Assembly: GCF_006716235.1 (NCBI RefSeq)
Contig: NZ_VFOR01000001.1
Coordinates: 1,302,001 to 1,366,000 of the forward strand
Direction of reading: 5' to 3'
Length of the DNA: 64,000 nucleotides
DNA from: Propioniferax innocua
Lineage (GTDB): Bacteria; Actinomycetota; Actinomycetes; Propionibacteriales; Propionibacteriaceae
The notes under the pieces were generated by a model. It searched no databases, was not told where the DNA came from, and saw only the letters and a program-made list of their open reading frames with translations. Position numbers and translations under genes: made by a program. Numbering within the stretch: the first letter of the stretch is position 1; every line of letters starts with the position of its first letter. This document shows positions 32,959 to 40,023 of the stretch, one piece after another.

Positions 32959-34713
32959 ATGCCTGGACCGATCGACCCCCGGTTGTGGAGCCGCGCATCG
33001 GCGACGAAGACGTACATGGTGGCCGGCGTCGCGGTCGGGACAGTCACCTCGGTCGTTCTGGTGGCTCAGGCGTGGCTGCTGGCCAAGCTCATCTCGACCG
33101 CATTCCACCTTCAGGGGCTCCCCGGTGATCTGAACGCCGTTCTTCCGGGTTCGGAGAACGCGGCCTATCCACTCGGCGGCCTTGCACCGTCACTCGGTGC
33201 GCTCGGCGGCATCATCGCAATACGTGCCGTGCTCATGTGGTTCAACTCGTGGCTCGCCCATCGTTCGGCCGCACGTGTGAAGTCACAGTTGCGCACCGAC
33301 ATCATCGCCGCGCGGCTCGCGTCCCCGCACGATGCGACCCTGACCACCGGCCAGCTCGTGCAGGTGGTCACCAAGGGACTGGACAACCTCGATGGTTATT
33401 TCGGCCGGTACCTGCCCCAGCTCGCCCTGGCCATCACCGTGCCCGCAGTCGTGGGGACCGCCATCCTGGTCACCGACTGGGAGTCGACACTGGTGGTGAT
33501 CCTGACGCTTCCGTTGATCCCGCTGTTCATGATCCTCATCGGGCTCGCCACACAAGCCAAGATGGATCGTTCGTGGCGCACCCAGTCGCGGCTCGGCAAT
33601 CACTTCAACGATCTCGTGGTGGGACTTCCCACGCTGCAGGCGTTCGGACGGGCCGCCGCGCAGCGCAAGGGACTCAAGATCAACGAAGGAAACCACCGGG
33701 CGCAGACGATGTCGACGCTGCGGGTCAGCTTCCTCAGCGGCGGCGTCCTCGAACTCGTCGCCACCTATTCGGTGGCACTCGTCGCGGTGCCGATCGGGCT
33801 GCAGCTGGCCTTCGGCCACATGGATCTGATGACGGGCCTGTTCGTGCTGATCCTCGTTCCCGAGGTATATCTGCCGGTGCGGCAGGTGGGCGTCCACTAC
33901 CACGATTCGGTGGATGGCATCACCGCTGCCGAGGAGGCCTTCGCCGCGATCGACGCCGGATCCCACCCCGCATCACAGACGGACCCTGCCGACCCCTCAC
34001 CGGCCAATCCCTCACCGGCAGGCATCATCTTCGACGCCGTGACCGTCGGTTACAGCGAGAACACGGTTCTCGACCGTCACAGCGAGAACACGGTTCTCGA
34101 CCGTCACAGCGAGAACACGGTTCTCGACGAATTCTGTGAGCACATCGCCCCCGGCGAGGTCGTCGCCCTCGTGGGGCCGAGCGGCTGCGGGAAGTCCACC
34201 GCCCTGCACGTTCTCATGGGATTCCTGACCCCTGCGTCCGGGACGGTCCATGCCGGTGGAATGTCACTGGGGGACCCACGGTGGCGTCGGCAGTTCGCCT
34301 GGGTGGGCCAGACCCCCGGCATGATCAATGGGACCGTGGCCGACAACGTCCGGCTCGGGGACCCCGACGCCTCCGACGACGCTCTCCAGAACGCATTGCT
34401 GCGAGCCGGGGCCGGCGATATGGCGCTGGGGCATCACGTCGGTGATGGCGGCGAGGGCCTGTCGGCCGGTGAACGGCGGCGGGTGGCGATCGCGCGGGCG
34501 CTGTTGCGCGTCGACGCCGGGTCGGACTGGATGATTCTCGACGAACCCACCGCAGGTCTCGATGCCGACACCGAGGCTTCGGTGATCGAGACGCTGCGTG
34601 GCTCGGGCACCGGCGTCCTCGTCGTCACCCATCGCCCCGCCGTGATGGAGGCCGCCGATCGTGTCATCACGATGGAGCGTGCGGAGGACCGGATGTCGGA
34701 GGTGGCGCGATGA
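32959..34713 (+). CDS. cydD: Thiol-reductant ABC exporter subunit CydD
   Basis: Half-transporter exporting cysteine/glutathione-type reductant needed to assemble cytochrome bd. Six membrane helices in residues 1-~310, then the ATPase domain with Walker A GPSGCGKST (406-414), signature LSAGERRRVAIARAL and Walker B DWMILDEPTAG. Between the A-loop tyrosine (VTVGY, ~365) and Walker A there is a tandem in-frame repeat SENTVLDRH x2.8 (residues 366-390), adding about 18 residues where homologues have one copy. Overlaps cydC by 4 bp. Confidence 0.94.
   Translation: MPGPIDPRLWSRASATKTYMVAGVAVGTVTSVVLVAQAWLLAKLISTAFHLQGLPGDLNAVLPGSENAAYPLGGLAPSLGALGGIIAIRAVLMWFNSWLAHRSAARVKSQLRTDIIAARLASPHDATLTTGQLVQVVTKGLDNLDGYFGRYLPQLALAITVPAVVGTAILVTDWESTLVVILTLPLIPLFMILIGLATQAKMDRSWRTQSRLGNHFNDLVVGLPTLQAFGRAAAQRKGLKINEGNHRAQTMSTLRVSFLSGGVLELVATYSVALVAVPIGLQLAFGHMDLMTGLFVLILVPEVYLPVRQVGVHYHDSVDGITAAEEAFAAIDAGSHPASQTDPADPSPANPSPAGIIFDAVTVGYSENTVLDRHSENTVLDRHSENTVLDEFCEHIAPGEVVALVGPSGCGKSTALHVLMGFLTPASGTVHAGGMSLGDPRWRRQFAWVGQTPGMINGTVADNVRLGDPDASDDALQNALLRAGAGDMALGHHVGDGGEGLSAGERRRVAIARALLRVDAGSDWMILDEPTAGLDADTEASVIETLRGSGTGVLVVTHRPAVMEAADRVITMERAEDRMSEVAR
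34054..34128 (+). repeat. 27-bp in-frame tandem repeat in cydD
   Basis: Two full units (34054-34080, 34081-34107) and 21 bp of a third. The units are identical at the DNA level and encode SENTVLDRH. Each contains the near-palindrome GAGAACACGGTTCTC. Confidence 0.95.
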
Positions 34714-36326
34714 CGGTCGCTGCTCCACGACGCAATCAGTGGCGCCTCGTGCGGGAGCTTTTCGATGATGTCCCGTGGTCACGCACATCTTTCGCCATGT
34801 CGGTGTTGTGCTCGGTGCTGGCCAGCTTCTCGGCAGTGGCGCTGATGGGCATTGCCGGTTGGCTCATCAATCGGGCCGCGGAGCAGCCACCGGTGATGCA
34901 CCTGACAGCGGCCACGGTCCTGGTGCGGGCCTGTGGTCTTGGCCGCGGTGCCTTCCGCTACGTCGAGCGCCTGTTCAGCCATGACCTGGCGCTGCGACTG
35001 CAGTCGGTGCTGCGGCTGCGCACCTACGATGCATTGGCCCATACGACACTGCTGAGCCGCCGTCGTGGAGATCTGCTGGTCCGCATCGTCAGTGATGTGG
35101 AGGCCATCATGGACGTGGTGGTGCGCGTCCTGCTGCCCTTCGCGTCGGCGGGCATCGTGGTGATGGCCACCACCATCATCATCGCGACGATGTCCGTACC
35201 GATCGCCGCCGGGCTGTTCCTCAGCGCTCTCGCCGCCGGTGTTGCCGTCCCCCTGCTGGCCCGTACAGCCTCCCGAGCGGCAGATCGCGCGCTGATCCCG
35301 ACCCGTGGCGAACTGGCCGGGATCGTCGCCGAGATCAACGACGCCGCCACCGATCTCGCCGCCTATGAGGACACCAGCCGCATCCGGGCCCTGCAGGAGG
35401 TCGACGAGCAGCTGCGCCGTGCCGAGGAACGCGCCGCTGCGGTGCGCGGGTTCGCCGCCGCAGCCCAGGTGGTGGCGGCCGGAGTGGCGGTGCTGTGGTC
35501 GCTGGGGTTCGGCATCGCCCAGGTGGAGGCGGGGACGCTGTCCCGCGTCGAACTCGCCGTGGTGGTGTTGACACCACTGGCGCTGCATGAAGTCCTGACC
35601 ACATTGACCCAGGCCGCCCAGACCGGCACCCGCGCTGCGGCGGCTCTGGATCGCGTCGGCCAGATCCTCGATGCTCCCCCGCTCGGTCAGGGCGATGCCG
35701 TGGCGGGATCGCCGTCCGAGGACCCCGGCATCTCCGTGACCGATGCGAGTATCGGCTGGAGCCCAGACGAACCGGTTCGCACCGGTGTCGATGTGCACGT
35801 GGCCCCCGGCGAATGGGTGGCTCTCACCGGGCCGAGTGGCTGCGGCAAGACCACACTGGCTGCAACCATCATGGGGCTCATCCCGTCACTCGGCGGACAC
35901 GTCGAGGTGCGCGGCACCGTGGGTTATCTGGCGCAGGATGCGCACGTGTTCAACACCTCGATCCGAGAGAACGTCCAGATCGGTGATCGTGACGCGACCG
36001 ACGATCAGATCCTCGACGCCCTGAGCCGCGCGGGGCTCGCCACCCCGGCCGGGGTGCTCGATCGCATCGTCGGCGAGGAGGGATCGATGCTCTCCGGCGG
36101 TGAGGCCCGGCGTCTGGCAATCGCACGGCTGCTCGTGGGCGGGCGTCAGACCTGGATCCTGGATGAACCCACCGAACATCTGGACACCGAAACCGCCGCG
36201 GCCCTGCTGAACGATCTGCGAGAACTCACCGCGGACGCACCCGTGCTCGTCATCACGCACGATCCCGCCGTCATGCAGATCGCCTCGCGGCAGATCGCAC
36301 TGGACGCCACGCCCGCCGGCGAGTGA
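34710..36326 (+). CDS. cydC: Thiol-reductant ABC exporter subunit CydC
   Basis: Second half of the CydDC exporter. 538 residues: six membrane helices, then an ATPase domain with Walker A GPSGCGKTT, signature MLSGGEARRLAIARLL and Walker B TWILDEPTEHLD. The start overlaps the cydD stop (ATGA). MGIAGWLINRAAEQPPVMHL in the first helices is typical of actinobacterial CydC. Last gene of the cyd cluster. Confidence 0.94.
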   Translation: MTVAAPRRNQWRLVRELFDDVPWSRTSFAMSVLCSVLASFSAVALMGIAGWLINRAAEQPPVMHLTAATVLVRACGLGRGAFRYVERLFSHDLALRLQSVLRLRTYDALAHTTLLSRRRGDLLVRIVSDVEAIMDVVVRVLLPFASAGIVVMATTIIIATMSVPIAAGLFLSALAAGVAVPLLARTASRAADRALIPTRGELAGIVAEINDAATDLAAYEDTSRIRALQEVDEQLRRAEERAAAVRGFAAAAQVVAAGVAVLWSLGFGIAQVEAGTLSRVELAVVVLTPLALHEVLTTLTQAAQTGTRAAAALDRVGQILDAPPLGQGDAVAGSPSEDPGISVTDASIGWSPDEPVRTGVDVHVAPGEWVALTGPSGCGKTTLAATIMGLIPSLGGHVEVRGTVGYLAQDAHVFNTSIRENVQIGDRDATDDQILDALSRAGLATPAGVLDRIVGEEGSMLSGGEARRLAIARLLVGGRQTWILDEPTEHLDTETAAALLNDLRELTADAPVLVITHDPAVMQIASRQIALDATPAGE

Positions 36327-36390
36327 CCCGAACGGCTCAGGGCTTCACCCATCAACGATCATGACCGCCAACGTACGTGGCCGGGATTCG

Positions 36391-36396
36391 TATCAT
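36391..36396 (+). promoter_or_regulatory. -10 element of a leaderless gene
   Basis: TATCAT ends 6 nt before the ATG at 36403, with no ribosome site: a clear leaderless arrangement. Confidence 0.55.
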
Positions 36397-36402
36397 GAGC
36401 CC

Positions 36403-37059
36403 ATGGCAGCCACCGTTCTGATCCTGGGCAGCACCGGCTTCATCGGTGCGCGGATCACCTCGCATCTGGCCCGCACCGACACGACCGTGACGGTGACACG
36501 TCGCCCCGCCGCGGGGGCCGGGCATGTCAACATCGTGCTTCCCGAATGGGTGGACGAGCCCGCATCAGTGGCGGAGGCCGTGGCCGAGCATCCGATCGAC
36601 ACCATCCTGGTGTCGGTGGGCGGATGGAGCGAGCCAGGTCCCCTCGCCCGGCTCGGTGGCCGTGACCTTCTGGAGTACACCTCCTCACATCTTCTTCCTC
36701 ACCACGCCGCGCTGGTGATCGCCGACCTGCTCGGGCAGCGCCGTGGCCGCCCGGTGCATGTCATCTGCATCAACGGCGACGCGTCACGGCGCGTGGCCAC
36801 ACACAGCGGCCCGGTCTCGGTGATGGGCTCGGCGCTCACGATGCTGTGCGGCGTCGCAAGCGCGGAGGCGAACATCGATCCGACGCTGCCGCGCGTCACC
36901 GAAGTCGTCATCAACGGACCGATCGCCGAGGACGACCGCAATGAATCAGCAGACGCCCACGTGACCACCGAGCGCATCCTGCTGGCTGTGGATCACGTGC
37001 ACAGACTGGGAGCGGATGCACCAGCGAGCATCGTGCTGGATCCTCAGTCACAGCCCTGA
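36403..37059 (+). CDS. NAD(P)-binding Rossmann-fold protein (SDR/epimerase type)
   Basis: A 218-residue protein starting AATVLILGSTGFIGARITSHL, an atypical-SDR glycine motif (GSTGFIG). The remainder (LVSVGGWSEPGPLAR; HVICINGDASRR) is not close to any enzyme I can name and the usual YxxxK pair is not evident, so it may bind a nucleotide without being a classical dehydrogenase. Leaderless start. Stands alone after cydC. Confidence 0.7.
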   Translation: MAATVLILGSTGFIGARITSHLARTDTTVTVTRRPAAGAGHVNIVLPEWVDEPASVAEAVAEHPIDTILVSVGGWSEPGPLARLGGRDLLEYTSSHLLPHHAALVIADLLGQRRGRPVHVICINGDASRRVATHSGPVSVMGSALTMLCGVASAEANIDPTLPRVTEVVINGPIAEDDRNESADAHVTTERILLAVDHVHRLGADAPASIVLDPQSQP

Positions 37060-37120
37060 GTTTTCCCCGGAAGTACCCCACCGGGCCACTTCGTGGCACC
37101 GCATGCGGTAGAACTCCCCC

Positions 37121-37678
37121 ATGGCCCTTCTCCAGCATGACCTTCTCATCATCGACCAGATCCGAAGTTTCCTCAGCAACGACTTCAGCATTCTCGACGC
37201 CCACGGTCAGCCTGCCGGTTACATCCGCACCGAGGGCAGCGGCCTGAACCGCTTCTTCATGGGCAACCGTCAGTTCACGGTGCTCGACGTCGACGGCACC
37301 CCCATGGTCCGACTCGACGATGTGGTCACCTTCGGGCGTGACCGCATGAACATCATGGCCCCCAACGGTCAGCCGCTCGCCGAGTTGGTTCGTCACTTCA
37401 GCTTCCTGCGGAGCAGGTTCACCATCACGCTCGCCGATGGGGCCGTGATGGAGATCGAGGGCAAGATGTTCGATCGGGAGTTCCAACTGGCCACGGCCCA
37501 GATGGGCGAGATCGCCCGTGTGACGCGCAGCTACTCCGGGATCGGTCAGGCTCTGCTGGGGCGCGAACGCTACGCCCTGCAGTTGGCCGGCTTCACCGAA
37601 CCCTGGCTCCGAGCCACGATCATCGGCTGCGTCATTGCGATCGACCTGTGCCGCCAGAAGGACAGGAACAGCAGCTGA
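37121..37678 (+). CDS. LURP-one-related / phospholipid scramblase-like protein
   Basis: A 185-residue protein of the LURP-one (Tubby/scramblase-like beta-barrel) family, function unknown in bacteria. LIIDQIRSFLSNDFSILDAHGQPAGYI and the repeated strand pattern FTVLDVDGTPMVRL, MNIMAPNGQPLAEL, FTITLADGAVMEIEG are characteristic. A hydrophobic C-terminal stretch (ATIIGCVIAIDLC) may touch the membrane. TAGAAC ends 6 nt before the ATG, suggesting a leaderless mRNA. Confidence 0.8.
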   Translation: MALLQHDLLIIDQIRSFLSNDFSILDAHGQPAGYIRTEGSGLNRFFMGNRQFTVLDVDGTPMVRLDDVVTFGRDRMNIMAPNGQPLAELVRHFSFLRSRFTITLADGAVMEIEGKMFDREFQLATAQMGEIARVTRSYSGIGQALLGRERYALQLAGFTEPWLRATIIGCVIAIDLCRQKDRNSS

Positions 37679-37726
37679 CCTGTCCTGGAATCGAGAGGTC
37701 CATCGGCAGGAACGCAGCCGAACCAG

Positions 37727-37763
37727 ACGGGCCCCGCCGCGCATCGTGCGCGACGGGGCCCGT
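37727..37763. terminator. Bidirectional terminator hairpin
   Basis: ACGGGCCCCGCCGCGC / GCGCGACGGGGCCCGT with one mismatch and a 5-nt loop, between convergent genes. Confidence 0.8.
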
Positions 37764-37792
37764 CGGTATCAGTTCATGTCTGCGTCAGCAGG

Positions 37793-39040
37793 TCACTTGA
37801 GGACTTCGACCTTCACCTGGGCGACACCGGCGTTGGGGCTCGCGATCTTGGAGAACGATCCGCGCGAGAGGTCGATGCAGCGCCCCCCGACGTAAGGGCC
37901 GCGGTCGTTGATGCGCACCACCACAGACTTTCCGTTCGCCTGGTTGGTGACCTTCACCTTGGTGTTGAACGGCAGGGTCTTGTGGGCGGCGGTCATGGCA
38001 TCGGGGTCGAACTGTTCACCGGTCGCCGTGATCTGGCCCTGCCAGTAGTTGGACGCTTCACAGGTCTCTACCTGGCCGGTTCCCGACAGGCCCGAGTCCG
38101 CCCCCGAGTCCTGGGACTTGGACCCGGCGTCGTTGCTGGAACCCGAATCTGCCGATTCGGTGTCCTTGGAACTCTCATCATCGGAGTCGTCACCGGAGGT
38201 GGCAGGCTTCTTCTCGCCCGTCCCCACCAGGACCACGCGGTCCTCCGGCTCCTCGACAACGGTGCGCTTGACGCGTTCCTTGCCGACCGACTTGCCGTTG
38301 ACGAACTTCTCGACCCATTCCTCGACCGCGGTGCCGTCCTTGCCCTCGACCTCGACCTCTTCGGTCCCCTCCGGCAGGGAATCGGTCTTCTTGCGCACGG
38401 TCTCGTTGGGTATCGAGACGTCCTTCTTCGTGCGCTTCTCCTTGTGGTACTCGACCTCGACGGTCATACCCTCTTCGATCGACGCATCCCGCTCGGGCGT
38501 CACCTTGTCCTGGTCGGAGAGCTTGATCCCCTGCTCCTCGAGGGCCTCACCGACGGTCGACGCCGTGGTGACGCTCTCCTGCGCCGGATCATCACCCGAG
38601 ACGACGGTGATGCGCTTGGCGCTGTTCACCTCCAGAGCGAGCCCTTCGCGACCGATCTTGGTCTCGTGAGGCTCGGAGACCTTCGACTCGGGGCGCACAC
38701 CGAGTTCGTCCACGAAGTCGCCCACGGTGAGCGCCGTGGTCCACTTCTCCGACGAGTTGCCGTCGAGAGTCAACTTGACCGGACGGGCGAAGCTGACCGT
38801 CACATCCTGATCCGCGGTGAGCTTGGCTCCCATCGAGGGGCTCACGACGTCCCGGCCCGCCACTTCGATCTCATGGGCACGCAGCAGGCCGCCGACGGTG
38901 CCCTGATAGGTGCGGACGGTCCGGGGTGCGCCGTCGACGATGAGATCGACGTTCGTGGCCGACGCCTCGATGGCACCGAGAGTGCCACCTGATGCCAGAA
39001 GAGCACCGCCGGCGACGATGAGCGGAACGACCTTGCGCAT
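37793..39040 (-). CDS. Secreted G5-domain protein with DUF348 repeats and RlpA-like double-psi barrel
   Basis: Envelope protein, 415 residues. Export signal VVPLIVAGGALLASGGTLGA, then three DUF348 ubiquitin-like repeats (~30-175: VDLIVDGAPRTVRTYQGTVGGLL, LTLDGNSSEKWTTALTVGDFV, RITVVSGDDPAQESVTTASTV), a G5 domain (~195-275), a Ser/Asp-rich linker and a C-terminal RlpA-like barrel (CEASNYWQGQITATGEQFDPDAMTAAHKTLPFNTKVKV, VRINDRGPY). The N-terminus is as in RpfB, but the catalytic Rpf domain is replaced by the RlpA type. GGAG precedes the ATG. Confidence 0.9.
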   Translation of the reverse strand: MRKVVPLIVAGGALLASGGTLGAIEASATNVDLIVDGAPRTVRTYQGTVGGLLRAHEIEVAGRDVVSPSMGAKLTADQDVTVSFARPVKLTLDGNSSEKWTTALTVGDFVDELGVRPESKVSEPHETKIGREGLALEVNSAKRITVVSGDDPAQESVTTASTVGEALEEQGIKLSDQDKVTPERDASIEEGMTVEVEYHKEKRTKKDVSIPNETVRKKTDSLPEGTEEVEVEGKDGTAVEEWVEKFVNGKSVGKERVKRTVVEEPEDRVVLVGTGEKKPATSGDDSDDESSKDTESADSGSSNDAGSKSQDSGADSGLSGTGQVETCEASNYWQGQITATGEQFDPDAMTAAHKTLPFNTKVKVTNQANGKSVVVRINDRGPYVGGRCIDLSRGSFSKIASPNAGVAQVKVEVLK

Positions 39041-39232
39041 GTGACTCCAACCATGGTGTGAGGGCCGCGGGATTCGTGGCTCGGGCCATCAGACCCAAAC
39101 ATCACGGAATGGTAACCGTACGCGCGTCACCTTCCAAACCCGCGGCCCACTGTGCACACACCGCGCCTGTGACTCGAGGGAGCCACGAGGCTCCCTGGAC
39201 CAGGCGCCTCGGAGAGACTGGAGCCCCTCGGC

Positions 39233-39439
39233 TCAGGCGGGCTTGACGGTGTAGTCACCGGCCTCTGCGACAGCAGCCTCCACGACCGACAGATCGACGG
39301 GATTCTCGCTGGAGAAGGACATCGCGCCCGAAAGCTCGACCTTCACATCGCTGACACCCTCGATCTCGCCGACCTCCTCGGTGACCGCCTTGACGCAGTG
39401 CTCGCAGGTCATGCCGGTGACGGTGTAGTTGCTGATCAT
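39233..39439 (-). CDS. copZ: Heavy-metal-associated domain protein (copper chaperone)
   Basis: A 68-residue HMA domain with the metal-binding GMTCEHCVKAV motif and ferredoxin-like length, delivering Cu(I) to a P-type ATPase or to CsoR. AAGGGG lies 7 nt upstream of the ATG. No ATPase gene is adjacent. A CsoR-like operator lies ~140 bp upstream. The start at 39439 gives the normal family length. Confidence 0.92.
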   Translation of the reverse strand: MISNYTVTGMTCEHCVKAVTEEVGEIEGVSDVKVELSGAMSFSSENPVDLSVVEAAVAEAGDYTVKPA

Positions 39440-39579
39440 GTATACCCCTTGACACTTCGGTGACTCATATCTTGTCGATGCCACAGAGCCGCATCGATGC
39501 GCCGCCCCTGATCGGAGCGACACCTTCACCCAGGCTCTCCGGCGACGCTCGGACCATGACGCCCGAACGCCCGTCAACG

Positions 39580-39600
39580 ATACCCCACCAGGGTATACCC
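39580..39600. promoter_or_regulatory. Candidate CsoR-type copper operator
   Basis: ATACCC, 5-nt spacer, GGGTAT, continuing into the perfect palindrome GGGTATACCC (39591-39600). This matches the TACCC...GGGTA layout of CsoR operators. It lies upstream of copZ. Confidence 0.6.
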
Positions 39601-39651
39601 TCGACGGGACGCACCCCCCAGACAGGCCATCCCATAGCGCGCTCCCACCCC

Positions 39652-39896
39652 CGTGGACAAGCTGGGGATAACTTCCGCCGAGGAACGCATGACACCGTCC
39701 CCACGGCGCTTCAACACCCCCATTCCCGCCCTCGATCCACTACCCACAGTGGTCTTATCCACTGCAAGAATCGGGCGTTTCCCCTAGTCAGAGCGGGGTT
39801 CTCGAGCTTTGGGCAAATCCATCCCCAGAGTTATCCCCACGTCTCCACCGATGCCGCCGCCATCACCCACAACCCATCCACATGCCCTGTGGATAA
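39652..39896. other. DnaA-box cluster upstream of dnaB (possible oriC or DnaA-binding region)
   Basis: In a ~580-bp gene-free gap there are five 9-mers close to TTATCCACA/TTGTCCACA: 39652-39660 (-) TTGTCCACG, 39663-39671 (-) TTATCCCCA, 39755-39763 (+) TTATCCACT, 39831-39839 (+) TTATCCCCA, and 39888-39896 (-) TTATCCACA, the perfect consensus. Weaker CATCCACA copies lie between. No dnaA or dnaN gene is in the window and no AT-rich unwinding element is obvious. Confidence 0.6.
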
Positions 39897-40023
39897 CCCG
39901 GGTGGCGCGCGTCACGTTCTCGCAGTACGGTGCGGCCTTCATCCGGCCCGGGACGGATCCGAACAACCTCCGCCCGGCGGACAGGCGCTAGTGTGAGGCC
40001 GTGGATTTCGGAAGGGAGGCGAC

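Noticed and set aside
37982-38992. 336-codon plus-strand frame opposite the G5/RlpA gene
   Set aside because: Antisense shadow; the minus strand encodes DUF348, G5 and RlpA domains in order.
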